Part shown: in pieces, positions 16,753 through 26,244 of the stretch | Layout: the number at the start of each line of letters is the position of its first letter | Position numbering within the stretch: the stretch's first letter is position 1 | From: JACKCB01 sp964452775 | GTDB lineage: Bacteria; Chloroflexota; Anaerolineae; Promineifilales; Promineifilaceae | Length of the DNA stretch: 64,000 nt | Direction: 5' to 3' | NCBI GenBank assembly: GCA_964452775.1 | Contig: CAYVQP010000007.1 | Span: 1-64,000, forward strand | Made by a program: the position numbers and the translations under genes | The notes under the pieces: generated by a model | What the model saw: the letters and a program-made list of their open reading frames with translations, nothing else | What the model was told of the DNA's origin: nothing | Database searches by the model: none

Positions 16753-17514
16753 CTACTCTGCCAACAGGGTGCGATCGAGGAAGGCGAAAACTTTCCTCCA
16801 GCCGTCAACCGCCTGCTGTTGCCGATAAGCGCCGCGGTCATGATAGAAGAAGCCGTGACCCGCGCCGGCATACATGTGAAACTCATACTCCTTGCCGTAC
16901 TTCATCAACGCTTCTTCATGTAGGGCGACCTGCTCCGGCGTGGGGTTCTGATCATCCTCGCCGAATAGACCCAAGAGCGGGCAACTGAGGTCCGGCGTGA
17001 GATCTATCGGCGCGACTGGGAAGTGATCCGAAAGCTGATCCGGGCTCATCACCACGCGACCGCCCCAACAGTCGACAGCAGCGGAGAAGCCGGGTATTCT
17101 GCACGCCGCCAGGTAAGCATGCCGGCCGCCTGAACAGGTGCCGAACAGACCCACCTTGCCATTCAGATAGGGCTGCGCCAACAAGAAGCGCAACGCGCCG
17201 GCCAGGTCCTGCACCACCTGTTCATCCGGCACGCCGCCCATGCCGCGCACCTTTGCCGCCACATCCTCAGGCGTCCCGTGCCCGGCGCGGAAATAAAGGT
17301 TGGGCGTAAGCGCCACGTAACCATGATGGGCGAACTTGCGCGTTGCCTCCCAGTACCATTCATCCCAGCCGGGCATGTGGTGAATGACAACGATTCCAGG
17401 GAAGGGGCCGGGACCAAGAGGCCGGGCGTAATAGGCGTTAATCATTTCACCGTTCTCGCTGAGCATGGGAACGGTCTCTGCCATCATTCCAGCGTACATA
17501 TCGGTCTGATACAT
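16753..17514 (-). CDS. dienelactone hydrolase family protein
   Basis: This 253-residue alpha/beta hydrolase has the dienelactone hydrolase pattern: IVVIHHMPGWDEWY near the oxyanion region, the nucleophile elbow GLFGTCSGGRHAYL (Cys as the likely nucleophile), the acid in LFGEDDQNPTP and the His in YAGAGHGFF. It should hydrolyse an ester or lactone in the cytoplasm; the substrate is unknown. A CAGGAG ribosome site precedes the start. It follows the aldo/keto reductase gene on the same strand by 89 bp, and the DUF6295-like gene comes next, so a small catabolic or detoxification operon is possible. Confidence 0.88.
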   Translation of the reverse strand: MYQTDMYAGMMAETVPMLSENGEMINAYYARPLGPGPFPGIVVIHHMPGWDEWYWEATRKFAHHGYVALTPNLYFRAGHGTPEDVAAKVRGMGGVPDEQVVQDLAGALRFLLAQPYLNGKVGLFGTCSGGRHAYLAACRIPGFSAAVDCWGGRVVMSPDQLSDHFPVAPIDLTPDLSCPLLGLFGEDDQNPTPEQVALHEEALMKYGKEYEFHMYAGAGHGFFYHDRGAYRQQQAVDGWRKVFAFLDRTLLAE

Positions 17515-17603
17515 TTACCTACTCCTGACAGACTTAATAGTGGTCCTACGCGAGCACCCCGCAGGGAACCCATGCTAACGCCCGTGGAGGGTTCGCCGGT
17601 CCT

Positions 17604-18587
17604 CTATCTGTGGCCCAGAATTGGATGGGGGCGATATGGTTCCTCCAGGAGACGAATGTCGTCCGCGGATAACTTGATATCACAGGCGGCAATTGCGTCC
17701 TCCAGGTGATGCATTTTCGTCGCCCCGATTATCGGCGAAGTGATTCCCGGCTTGTGCAGCATCCAGGCCAGCGCTACTTGAGCCGGGCGGATACCCAGGC
17801 GCTCCGCCGTCTCGACGACCCGGTCCAGCACATCAAAGTCATGCGCGTCGAAGTACATCTCATCGGCAAAGCGGTCGCTTTGTGCTCGCGAAGTCGGCCG
17901 GTCGCCGGCGCGGGTGCGGTTGCCGGCCAGGAAGCCACGCGCCAGCGGGCTCCACGGGATGACGCCCAGGCCCTGGTCCACGCACAGCGGGATCATCTCC
18001 CGCTCTTCCTCGCGGTAAACCAAATTGTAGTGATTCTGCATGGAAACAAAGCGCGTCCAGCCGTGCGCATCCGCCGCATGTTGCATCTTCGCCAACTGCC
18101 AAGCGAACATGCTGGACGCGCCGATGTATCGCGCCTTGCCGGCCCTCACCACGTCGTGCAACGCCTCCATGGTCTCCTCGACAGGGGTGGCATAATCGAA
18201 GCGATGTATTTGATAGAGGTCAACGTAGTCCGTACCCAGGTTGCGCAAAGATTTGTCAATTGCGTCCATGATGTGCTTGCGCGAGAGACCGCCGGAGTTG
18301 GGATCGGCTGGATTATGCGCGAAATACACCTTGGTAGCGATGACCACTTCTTCTCGCTGCCCAAATTCACGCAGCAGCTTGCCGGTCACTTGCTCGCTGA
18401 CCCCAAGCGAGTAGGCGTCTGCGGTATCAAAGAAGTTGATGCCCTCCTCAAGGGCGCGACGCACAAAGGGCCGGCTCTCATCTTCATCAAGCACCCATTC
18501 GCGCCACTGGGACGAGCCGTAACTCATCATGCCCAGGCAGATGCGACTCACCTTTAGTCCCGATTTGCCCAAATTGACATAGTCCAT
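17604..18587 (-). CDS. aldo/keto reductase
   Basis: This 327-residue NADPH-dependent TIM-barrel oxidoreductase (MDYVNLGKSGLKVSRICLG start) has the catalytic tetrad: Asp and Tyr in FFDTADAYSLG, Lys in VVIATKVYF and His in DLYQIHRFD. The cofactor end GATKMHHLEDAI is present. It resembles the YajO/voltage-channel-beta-like group. An upstream ATG at 18647 would add 20 residues without a ribosome site; the ATG at 18587 has AGGAGG at good spacing and was chosen. It probably heads the operon with the dienelactone hydrolase. Confidence 0.92.
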   Translation of the reverse strand: MDYVNLGKSGLKVSRICLGMMSYGSSQWREWVLDEDESRPFVRRALEEGINFFDTADAYSLGVSEQVTGKLLREFGQREEVVIATKVYFAHNPADPNSGGLSRKHIMDAIDKSLRNLGTDYVDLYQIHRFDYATPVEETMEALHDVVRAGKARYIGASSMFAWQLAKMQHAADAHGWTRFVSMQNHYNLVYREEEREMIPLCVDQGLGVIPWSPLARGFLAGNRTRAGDRPTSRAQSDRFADEMYFDAHDFDVLDRVVETAERLGIRPAQVALAWMLHKPGITSPIIGATKMHHLEDAIAACDIKLSADDIRLLEEPYRPHPILGHR

Positions 18588-18720
18588 GCTGCCTCCTGCC
18601 CGGTCTATACTGCAACGCTCGTCCAGTGTCCGAATCGGTAAGCTCATTATACTTACCGCTCACACATGCCGCCAGCACGACGGAAGCCGGCGTAGGCAGC
18701 TTAGGAGACGCCTCGGCGCT

Positions 18721-18749
18721 TTCTCAAGAGCTTTCCTTACTGATATAAT
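18721..18749 (+). promoter_or_regulatory. promoter for flippase-like gene
   Basis: TATAAT at 18744-18749 is a consensus -10; the -35 TTCTCA (18721-18726) is weak at 17-base spacing. The ATG is 9 bases after the -10, suggesting a leaderless message. Confidence 0.5.
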
Positions 18750-18757
18750 CCGCCCTC

Positions 18758-19801
18758 ATGGATCAAGCGAGCGGCAACCGCCGGTTGCAGATGTGGATCG
18801 GCATTGCGATCAGCGCACTATGCCTGCTCGCCATATTCCTGATCATCGATCCCGGTGAGATCTGGCTTGCCCTACAAAACGCGCAGCCGGGCTATTTGTT
18901 ACTCGGGGTCGCCGGCATCCTGGGCTTCATGGGTGTGCGAGCGGTACGCTGGCGCTATATGCTGGGAAATGTCGTTCCACTGGGTAAAGTCTTTCACGTT
19001 CAGAATATAGGCTATATGCTAACCTACCTACTGCCCTTTCGCTTGGGCGATGTCGCCAGGGCCATAATCATCGGCAACGTCCCGCCGGTGACCCTCCCGC
19101 AGGGTATCTCGACTATGGTTGTCGAGCGGTTGTTGGACATGCTGTTTGTCCTGACCATATTACCCTTCACGCTCAGGGCGGTGCCGGCGTTGCCCGAGCA
19201 GATCAGCAATGCAGTAATCCTGTTAAGCGCTGTGGGCCTGGCGGCGATGGTGATACTGGTAATCGCGGCCAATCAACGCGAGCGCGCCCGCCTGCTCACG
19301 CGGGCGATATTTGCTCGTCTGCCGATGTTTGACAGTGAGAAATGGGTCAAGCGGGTGGATGACCTGCTGCTGGGTCTAGGCACGCTCACCAGCCTGCGGG
19401 CCGGTATCTGGCTGGTCGCCCTCAGCCTGCTCGTCTGGCTGCCCATCCTTTTTGCCTACTACATGACCCTGCGCGGGGTTGGCCTGGATCCGACGTGGAC
19501 GATGGCCGGCTTTGTGGTTTGCGTCGCTGCCCTCAGCGTAGCCGCCCCATCGTCGCCGGGCCAGATCGGGGTCTTTCACGCCAGCGTAATATTTGGCCTG
19601 ACGGAAATTTTGGGTCAGCCGGCCGCCGAATCAGCCAGCTTCGCATTTATCTACCATGCCCTGAACTTCCTGACAATTATCGTGCTGGGGGTCATCGGCA
19701 TCTGGCGCACCGGCGATACCTTCGGCGCCATCATTAAGTCGACACGGGACTTCATGCGCCGGAAAGAAAACCACTCCCCGACGTTCACCGGCAGCGAATA
19801 G
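18758..19801 (+). CDS. lysylphosphatidylglycerol synthase TM-like (flippase-like) protein
   Basis: This 347-residue protein with about eight membrane helices belongs to the LPG_synthase_TM/UPF0104 group, the membrane part of MprF-type proteins. Typical segments are GVRAVRWRYMLGN, YLLPFRLGDVARA, VVERLLDML and VAAPSSPGQIGVFHASV. It lacks the soluble aminoacyl-transferase domain, so it more likely moves a lipid or lipid-linked sugar than adds lysine. The next two genes are a glycosyltransferase and a methyltransferase-GT-C fusion, which fits a role in glycolipid transfer. Function is by family and context. Confidence 0.88.
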   Translation: MDQASGNRRLQMWIGIAISALCLLAIFLIIDPGEIWLALQNAQPGYLLLGVAGILGFMGVRAVRWRYMLGNVVPLGKVFHVQNIGYMLTYLLPFRLGDVARAIIIGNVPPVTLPQGISTMVVERLLDMLFVLTILPFTLRAVPALPEQISNAVILLSAVGLAAMVILVIAANQRERARLLTRAIFARLPMFDSEKWVKRVDDLLLGLGTLTSLRAGIWLVALSLLVWLPILFAYYMTLRGVGLDPTWTMAGFVVCVAALSVAAPSSPGQIGVFHASVIFGLTEILGQPAAESASFAFIYHALNFLTIIVLGVIGIWRTGDTFGAIIKSTRDFMRRKENHSPTFTGSE

Positions 19802-19918
19802 TTCACCTACTATGGCACTCTTACCTGAAACTGCGGCGAGCCAAAGTTCGCCTGCCACCGGCCTGGGCCTTCCGATTTTCCGGTGCGGCTATTGCCCGTT
19901 GGCCGTGTAGAATTTCCC

Positions 19919-21142
19919 ATGCGTGTGCTTGAGGTTCTCACCTACTATCGCCCGCACACCAGCGGGCTGACCATCTACGTGGAACGGCTTAGCCGGGCGT
20001 TGGTGGAACTGGGGCACGATGTCACTGTGCTGACTTCGCAATTTGACACCGGCCTCCCACGCACGGAGAACTTGCACGGCGTAAACATTGTGCGCGTGCC
20101 GGTCGCCCTGCGGGTTAGCAAGGGCGTGATCATGCCCACCTTTGGCCGGCACGCCAATCAACTGGCGCGCTGGGCCGATGTGCTGCACCTGCACCTGCCG
20201 CAGTTTGACGCTCCCGGCCTGGCCCTGCGCGGCCGGCTATTCAAGAAGCCGGTAGTGCTCACCTACCACTGCGATCTGCAGCTTCCTGAAGGCGCATTTA
20301 ACCGGCTGGTGGACCGCGTCGTGCGCGTGGCCAACCGCACAGCCGGCAACCTTTCAGATGCGGTGGTCACCTACACGCGGGACTATGGGGCCAATTCGCC
20401 GTTCCTCTCACCCTATATGGGCCGGAAGCTGCAAATTATCCCCCCGCCGGTGGAACTCTCGGATTGCCCGCCGGAAGAGTTCCAGACATTTGTTGAAAAG
20501 CACGGCGTCGCGCACCACAAAGTAGTTGGTATTTCGGCGCGTATCGCCACCGAAAAAGGGGTAGAGGTCCTTCTCCACGCCCTGCCAAAGGTTGTACAGG
20601 CCCATCCCGACGTGCTGGTGCTTCACGCGAATCCGCCGACGCTGGGTGAGGAGGCCTACCTCAAGAGACTTCAGCCGCTATTCGACCAGCACAAGGACCA
20701 TTATCGGCTGCTGGGTAGCCTGAGCGGCGCGGAGTTGACCGCCTTCTACAAGAGTCTCGATGCGCTGGTGGTCTCCAGCCTGAACAGTACGGAGAGCTTC
20801 GGGCTGGTGCAGATCGAGGCGATGATGAATGGCGTGCCGGTGGTGGCCAGCAATCTGCCCGGCGTCCGCCAGCCGGTGACCATGACCGGCATGGGCGAAG
20901 TCACTCCTATCGGCGACTCGGAGGCCCTGGCCGACGCGCTCATTCGACTGCTTGGTTGCAAGGAACGTTATCTCCGCCCGGCGGATGTGATTGCCGCCAG
21001 CTTCAGTCCCGAGCAAACGGCGCGCGAATACGCGGGGCTGTTCAGCAGTCTCATGCGTGGCGAGAAGCGATCGGGCACGCCGGAGCCGGAGGCGTATGAG
21101 CGGCTGCGCCGCTTGAGCGGCGAACATGGGCTCGAGGAGTAG
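19919..21142 (+). CDS. GT4 family glycosyltransferase
   Basis: This 407-residue GT-B enzyme starts MRVLEVLTYYRPHTSGLTIYVERLSRAL, as do GT4 retaining transferases. The donor-site region holds GISARIATEKGVEVLLHAL and the E-x7-E type motif STESFGLVQIEAMMNGVPVVASNLPG. It likely adds a sugar to a lipid or glycan on the inner face of the membrane. A GTG at 19883 would add 12 residues; ATG 19919 fits the family start, and a TAGAAT element (19908-19913) lies just ahead, again hinting at a leaderless start. It is followed by the fusion protein after 56 bp. Confidence 0.9.
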   Translation: MRVLEVLTYYRPHTSGLTIYVERLSRALVELGHDVTVLTSQFDTGLPRTENLHGVNIVRVPVALRVSKGVIMPTFGRHANQLARWADVLHLHLPQFDAPGLALRGRLFKKPVVLTYHCDLQLPEGAFNRLVDRVVRVANRTAGNLSDAVVTYTRDYGANSPFLSPYMGRKLQIIPPPVELSDCPPEEFQTFVEKHGVAHHKVVGISARIATEKGVEVLLHALPKVVQAHPDVLVLHANPPTLGEEAYLKRLQPLFDQHKDHYRLLGSLSGAELTAFYKSLDALVVSSLNSTESFGLVQIEAMMNGVPVVASNLPGVRQPVTMTGMGEVTPIGDSEALADALIRLLGCKERYLRPADVIAASFSPEQTAREYAGLFSSLMRGEKRSGTPEPEAYERLRRLSGEHGLEE

Positions 21143-21198
21143 CAGATGACTTTTCCAGTCCGATTTACTGTTTCAAACAGCCGGTCGAGTGCGCTAAA

Positions 21199-24100
21199 TT
21201 GAACAGTAGCTTACAGACACAGCCGGCCGCTGATGACTTGCTTTGGCAGCACCTGAAAACGCTGCCGGCCTTTCGCGCCCTTTTGCGGTCGGTCGAGGCG
21301 CGCTTCTATCGTCGCCTGGAGCTTCCGGGGCCGGTGCTTGACCTGGGTTGCGGCGACGGGAACTTTGCCCAAATGGCCTTTCCGGAGCGCCGGCTAGAGG
21401 TCGGCGTCGACCCCTGGTGGAACCCGCTACGCAAGTCCCGCCGGCAGGGCGTCTATGGGGGCGCGATACAGTCTTTTGGCGACGCCTTGCCCTTCGCAGC
21501 GCACACATTTGGCAGCGCAATCAGTAACTCTGTCCTGGAGCACATTCCCGACGTTCAAATGGTCTTGCAGGAGACCAACCGCGTGTTGCGGCCGGGTGGG
21601 CTTCTGGTGGTTACCATGCCCAGCCACTATTTCACGGAGAAGCTGGGCGGCGCACGCTACTTCGGCGACGCGTATCGCCGCTTCTTCAATCGTATTTCCC
21701 GGCACGCGCACACCGAACCGCCTGAGTGGTGGGCCGAACGACTGGCCTTTGCCGGTTTTCGCGTCCGGCGCTGGCAATACTACTTCTCTGAGTCCGCTCT
21801 TCATGCCCTTGAGATCGGTCACGTACAGGGTTTGCCGTCGGCCATCCTGCACGCCCTGACCGGCCACTGGATCCTTGGGCCGTGGGAAGAAAACCTGCGA
21901 CCGGTTGAGCGCTGGCTTCGGCCCTATTACGAAGAGCCGTTCCCTGACCAGGGAGCGTACATGCTGATCATCGCCGAGAAGCAATCGGAAGGCCGGCTGC
22001 TTCCGCAGCTGCCGCCCCCAAATCCCTTTACCCTAGAGGAACTGGCCGAAGAGTCGCCCTCCGTAGAAGTTGTTTCTCCTGGTGCGCCGTTGCCGGCTGA
22101 GACGACGGAGTTGAGCGACGATCAGTTTGCCGAACAGGAGCTGGCGGAAAGTGGCGGTGACGCTTCGGCTTCCCGACCCGTTCCCACTCCTGCAGCGCCG
22201 CCGGCAGCCGGCTCCGGTTCAACAATTGCCGTCGGCTTGCTCGCACTGGCGGCGCTTTTTGCGGCGGCATCGGCGCTCGGCGCGCTCACTACTGATTCAG
22301 GCTTGGTCGGGCCCGTGGGCGGATTGTGGCCGGCCGGGGCCATCTCGTTGGGGATCTCCATCCTGGCGTTCGCCGGTCTGGTGATATATATCCGGCGTGG
22401 ACGCCCCCCGATACAGTTATCGCGCATGCTGCCTGCGAATCGCCGCCGCTGGTGGTACCCGGCGAGCCTAATGCTGGCAGCGATGGCCGGCGCGGTTGGC
22501 GGCAGTACGCCCTTTGAGGGCAACTGGCTGATCGCCATCTTGCTCTGGTTGACGGCGGCCGCGGTCGCTGCATTCGCGCTTTGGCCGGCTGGGGAAGGGG
22601 TTATTGCGCCGGCCGGCGACCCAACAACGACGGCCGTCAGTTCGGCAACTGCCCGGGTAGGGCTGCGCAATCATTGGATTGTGGCCGCCGTTCTCTTCGG
22701 CTCTGCGTTGCTCATCCGGGTCATTGGATTGACCAGTCATCCATTTGTGCTCAACGGCGTCGAAGCCAGTCTGGGACTGGACGCGGTAGCGGTTAGCGAT
22801 GGGCTGATCCGGAACCCGTTCTCCGTGGGCTGGCTGACCAATCCCACCCTGCCGTCTTACCTGCTAACCATTCCGCTGGCGCTTTTTGGACAGACGGTCT
22901 TTGGAATGCGGATCATGTCCGCCCTGGTCGGCGCACTGACGGTCGCGCTGCTTTACTTGCTGGGCCGGCGTGTTTGGGGCGAAGGCGTTGCCCTGACAGC
23001 CGCGATCCTGTTGGCCGGATCGCATGTGCACGTCCACTACAGCCGGCTAGGAATGAACAACGTTTGGGACCCGCTGCTGATGTTCCTGCCCGTCGTAATG
23101 GCGGCTCTGGCGTTGAAAGAGAGACCGGCGCGGGCGCGCAGGACATGGCTCGTTGCCGGGGCGGTCGCGGGGATGGCCTGCTATTTCTTCACCCCATCGC
23201 GCCTTCTTCCGTTAGTAGCCGTTGGAGCACTTTTCTACCTGCTGATCGCTTCTCGGGAGAGGTTGCGCGCTCATTGGCGAGGCATGCTGTTCGCTTGCGC
23301 CATTGCGCTGGTAATCGCGCTGCCTCAGCTGCTGTACTACAACCGCAATCCCGGCGTCTTCACGGAGCGGCTGGGAAGCGTCGGCATCCTACAGAGTGGT
23401 TGGTTGGCGCAAGAGACGATTGTCACCGGTCGCACGGCGCTCGACCTGCTTTCGACGCAGTTCTGGCAGGCCGCGCTGGCCTTTCAGACCACTGTTGACA
23501 TGACGACGACCTACAACCCCGGCATTCCGCTGCTGCGTTACGTCCCGGCCCTGTTGTTCACCTTCGGCCTCGGCCTGGCGCTGGCCCGGCTGCGACGCTT
23601 CGCCTGGGCGGTGTTGCTCATCTGGGTAGGCGTAACGGTGATTTTTGCTGGGGCGCTGTTAATCAGCCCGCCGGACAGCCACCGGCTGCTTTCGGCGATG
23701 CCGGCAGTTGCGTTACTTGCCGCCGCACCGCTGGCATGGTTGGCGCGCCAGTTTGTACGCGACCACCCTGCGCGGAAGAAGTACTTCATGCCGGCGCTCA
23801 CACTCGTCGCGATTTTGCTCATTGCAGGAGATTTGCTTTTCTACTTCGGCGCGTACCGGACCGGAGGGCGCTTTGGCGACCGTAACACGGAGATCGCCTA
23901 CGGCATCGCCACCTACCTGGATTCGCTGGAAGGTCCTTACACGGCATACCTGCATGGGCCGCCGGCCATTTACGTCGAGTTCCCGACAATTCCCTTCCTG
24001 GCCACTGAATTTGTGCCCAACATCAACTTGTTCAATGTGAATGAAGCGGGCGCCCCTCCGGCTGACTCCCTGTTGCCGGAGGGAGGAACCGTGTTTCTAT

Positions 24101-24219
24101 TTGTGCCTGAGCGAGCGGGCGAAATGTCCGCCATCCAGGAACAATACCCCGGCGGCGAATTCTTGACCTTTGAAGGGAGCTTCGCGAACCCACTCTTCCT
24201 GGCATACCGGCTTCCTTGA
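21199..24219 (+). CDS. fusion of SAM methyltransferase and PMT-type GT-C glycosyltransferase
   Basis: This 1006-residue protein joins two enzymes. Residues about 1-260 are a class I methyltransferase with motif I VLDLGCGDGNF (about 46-56), NSVLEHIPD and a LRPGGLLVVTMP strand. An Ala/Pro/Glu-rich linker (about 270-335) leads to a membrane region with some 13 helices like the PMT_2/GT39 family; NGVEASLGLDA holds the acidic residue of the first outer loop, and YSRLGMNNVWDPLL follows. The methyltransferase would face the cytoplasm and the glycosyltransferase the outside. The start is TTG with no clear ribosome site. It lies behind the GT4 gene and probably acts on the same glycan. Confidence 0.85.
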   Translation: MNSSLQTQPAADDLLWQHLKTLPAFRALLRSVEARFYRRLELPGPVLDLGCGDGNFAQMAFPERRLEVGVDPWWNPLRKSRRQGVYGGAIQSFGDALPFAAHTFGSAISNSVLEHIPDVQMVLQETNRVLRPGGLLVVTMPSHYFTEKLGGARYFGDAYRRFFNRISRHAHTEPPEWWAERLAFAGFRVRRWQYYFSESALHALEIGHVQGLPSAILHALTGHWILGPWEENLRPVERWLRPYYEEPFPDQGAYMLIIAEKQSEGRLLPQLPPPNPFTLEELAEESPSVEVVSPGAPLPAETTELSDDQFAEQELAESGGDASASRPVPTPAAPPAAGSGSTIAVGLLALAALFAAASALGALTTDSGLVGPVGGLWPAGAISLGISILAFAGLVIYIRRGRPPIQLSRMLPANRRRWWYPASLMLAAMAGAVGGSTPFEGNWLIAILLWLTAAAVAAFALWPAGEGVIAPAGDPTTTAVSSATARVGLRNHWIVAAVLFGSALLIRVIGLTSHPFVLNGVEASLGLDAVAVSDGLIRNPFSVGWLTNPTLPSYLLTIPLALFGQTVFGMRIMSALVGALTVALLYLLGRRVWGEGVALTAAILLAGSHVHVHYSRLGMNNVWDPLLMFLPVVMAALALKERPARARRTWLVAGAVAGMACYFFTPSRLLPLVAVGALFYLLIASRERLRAHWRGMLFACAIALVIALPQLLYYNRNPGVFTERLGSVGILQSGWLAQETIVTGRTALDLLSTQFWQAALAFQTTVDMTTTYNPGIPLLRYVPALLFTFGLGLALARLRRFAWAVLLIWVGVTVIFAGALLISPPDSHRLLSAMPAVALLAAAPLAWLARQFVRDHPARKKYFMPALTLVAILLIAGDLLFYFGAYRTGGRFGDRNTEIAYGIATYLDSLEGPYTAYLHGPPAIYVEFPTIPFLATEFVPNINLFNVNEAGAPPADSLLPEGGTVFLFVPERAGEMSAIQEQYPGGEFLTFEGSFANPLFLAYRLP

Positions 24220-24279
24220 TGAGCAGCCGGAATTGTCAGTGCGGCGTATTTCTCTCAGGGTGCGCTGAATAGTGGGGCG

Positions 24280-25329
24280 TTAAGGTCCTTCCGGCGCGGT
24301 CGTTGGCGGCGGCTCATCCACGTTGTCCAGCCATTCGCTGACGATCTGCACACCGAGCACGGGCGCATAGATGCCTCGGGTTGTTGAAATGTCGGCGTGC
24401 CCCAGGTATTCCTGCACAACCTCAATCGGCATCCCCTCACGGAGCAACTGCGTGGCTCGATAGTGCCGGAAGTCGTGGGCGGAGAGACTGCCATGCAAGC
24501 CAAGCGCCCGCACCGCCTTTTTGACGACCTGGTGCGCTGACGTAATTGTCAGCCGGCCATGTTGGCCATTGCGACTATGGGAGACAAATAGTGCCGGGTT
24601 GCCATCGGTACGCTCTCTAAGATACTCGGCGATTGCCCGCCCGGCGTAGTCGCGCAGAAAAATCGTCCGCGGCCGGCTGCCCTTGCCCTTGATAGAGGCA
24701 TAACGCGCCCGGCCGCTGTCAACGTCCGCCCGGTTCAGAGCCACAATTTCAGAGATGCGCGCCGCTGTGGCGTATAGGGTGGTGACCAGCGCCCGATTCC
24801 GCAGCAGGGACAGGCGCCGGTTGTACACGTCATTCGTGGGAGGCAAGGGGAGCGACTGGTAGTAGCCCACAATGCGTGGGACACCCTGCCGGGGGATGTC
24901 CATGTCAATCACCTTCTCGGAGGCGTGTCGTTCGACGGGCCGGCGGGCCAATTGCCGCGTCAACTTGCCGATCTGAACTCCGGCCGGCAGCTCGTCCAGG
25001 CCGTCCAGGAAGTTCAGGTAGCCGGTAACCGCGGCTGAATAGGTGGTGACCGTCGAGCGCGAACGGTGCCCGACCAGCCAGTGGCGAAAGCGCATGATGG
25101 TAGCGGTGGTCAGGCCGGCGGGTGAAAGGGGCCAGGGCGCCTCAATCGAGTAACCGTCGTAGCCGAAGTGCTGCATCCAGTCCGCAAAGAGACGTAGCCC
25201 GCTACGATAGGTGTGCTCGGTACGCAGGCTGCCGGCTCCTGCGCTCTGTAAGTAGGTTAACTCATGGAACCAGGCCGGGGTCGCGGGCGCCTCACGATTT
25301 GATATGGGTAGTCTGGGTTTTCGCGGCAT
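24280..25329 (-). CDS. tyrosine recombinase (XerD-like integrase)
   Basis: This 349-residue recombinase has an N-terminal SAM-like DNA-binding domain (about 20-125) and a catalytic domain with the full set: Arg in YATAARISEI, Lys in IKGKGSRPR, His-x-x-Arg in SAHDFRHYRA, His in YLGHADISTT and the nucleophile Tyr in GIYAPV. It should be active. It is not beside a dif site, prophage or integron that I can see, and the neighbours (GT-C fusion, greA) look chromosomal. It could be the host Xer protein or a stray integrase; with no partner in view this is undecided. Confidence 0.9.
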   Translation of the reverse strand: MPRKPRLPISNREAPATPAWFHELTYLQSAGAGSLRTEHTYRSGLRLFADWMQHFGYDGYSIEAPWPLSPAGLTTATIMRFRHWLVGHRSRSTVTTYSAAVTGYLNFLDGLDELPAGVQIGKLTRQLARRPVERHASEKVIDMDIPRQGVPRIVGYYQSLPLPPTNDVYNRRLSLLRNRALVTTLYATAARISEIVALNRADVDSGRARYASIKGKGSRPRTIFLRDYAGRAIAEYLRERTDGNPALFVSHSRNGQHGRLTITSAHQVVKKAVRALGLHGSLSAHDFRHYRATQLLREGMPIEVVQEYLGHADISTTRGIYAPVLGVQIVSEWLDNVDEPPPTTAPEGP

Positions 25330-25465
25330 GATTCAATGTCCAAGGATTCTGTTCGCGCGGATTGTAACCAACCGGCCGGTCATATGCACCTCCCACTCTC
25401 GCTCACCTGAAGAGGTCAGCGACCTCATTGTCCAACTCCCAGGCCTCAAAGAGCCGCGGTTGCTC

Positions 25466-25493
25466 TTTACAAGGGGAACGCTTCTGCTATAAT
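25466..25493 (+). promoter_or_regulatory. greA promoter
   Basis: TTTACA (25466-25471), 16 bases, TATAAT (25488-25493). The 5' leader is about 135 bases. Within it, CCGC (25522-25525) and GCGG (25534-25537) followed by five Ts form only a weak stem. The rest of the 308-base gap 25330-25637 holds nothing I can identify. Confidence 0.75.
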
Positions 25494-25637
25494 GCGCCTC
25501 TGGATAATATGCTTTGACCTGCCGCCGACTTGTGCGGTTTTTCTGTTTAGAAATGCTACGCGGGCCATCTTGACCGCCTCGCAAGTGGGAGTGTTGGATG
25601 CAATCCAGTTTTCAGATCGGAGTTAGGAAGGTGAATA

Positions 25638-26126
25638 ATGTCGTATAGGGCAAAGCCACATCTGTTGACTGAGGAAGGGCTGGCTCGATTACAGGCTGAG
25701 CTAAAACAACTGCGCACCGAGGGCCGCGAATCTCTGGCTGAGCGCCTCCGGCAAGCATTCGAAGACGGACAGGATGACGATTTCGTTGACAACGCGGAAC
25801 TGGAAGCGGCGCGCAACGAACAATCTTTTCTCGAGGGCAGAATTCAGGAACTCGAGGAGATCCTGGGCAACTATCAGATTATTGAGCAGAGCGGCGGGCC
25901 GCACGATGTGGTGCGTCTGGGCGACTGCGTTACCATCGTGGAAGACGGCACGGACTTCGAGGAAAGCTACTATCTCGTCGGCGCAGCTGAAGCCGATCCG
26001 GCTGCGGGGCGCGTGTCCAATGAAAGCCCGCTCGGTAGAGCAATCGTAGGCGCTCGCAAGGGCGACCTGGTGCGCGTCAATGCCCCGAACGGCGTGATCA
26101 CTTTCCGCATCGTCAAATTCGAGTGA
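25638..26126 (+). CDS. greA: transcription elongation factor GreA
   Basis: This 162-residue factor rescues backtracked RNA polymerase by stimulating transcript cleavage. The N-terminal coiled coil (about 8-80) starts LLTEEGLARLQAELKQL; its tip carries acidic DDDFVDNAELEAA, where the usual D-x-x-E pair reads D-x-x-D, a mild change, followed by EQSFLEGRI. The C-terminal FKBP-like domain ends SPLGRAIVGARKGDLV...ITFRIVKFE. Length is normal. GGAAGG precedes the ATG. A strong terminator follows, so it is probably a single-gene unit with some read-through to lysS. Confidence 0.96.
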   Translation: MSYRAKPHLLTEEGLARLQAELKQLRTEGRESLAERLRQAFEDGQDDDFVDNAELEAARNEQSFLEGRIQELEEILGNYQIIEQSGGPHDVVRLGDCVTIVEDGTDFEESYYLVGAAEADPAAGRVSNESPLGRAIVGARKGDLVRVNAPNGVITFRIVKFE

Positions 26127-26161
26127 CCGGCAGGGGCAGTTATCGCCTCTGCCTGTTGCCT

Positions 26162-26187
26162 GCCCGTGCTGCGTCACGGGCTTTTTT
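26162..26187 (+). terminator. intrinsic terminator after greA
   Basis: GCCCGTG (26162-26168), loop CTGCGT, CACGGGC (26175-26181), then TTTTTT. A second stem just before it (GGCAGGGGC with GCCTCTGCC, one G-U pair) may stack on or compete with it. Confidence 0.85.
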
Positions 26188-26244
26188 ATGGATCCGTATC
26201 CAACCTGGAACCGTGAACCGGAGTTACTGTTTCAAGGAGCATTC

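Noticed and set aside
17706..18557. 283-codon plus-strand open frame
   Set aside because: It lies wholly opposite the aldo/keto reductase gene, whose catalytic motifs are clear.
24280..25329. integrated element bounded by the tyrosine recombinase
   Set aside because: No attachment repeats, tRNA gene, transposase or foreign-looking genes were seen on either side.
25522..25542. attenuator in the greA leader
   Set aside because: The stem is only four base pairs before the T-run and no competing structure was found.
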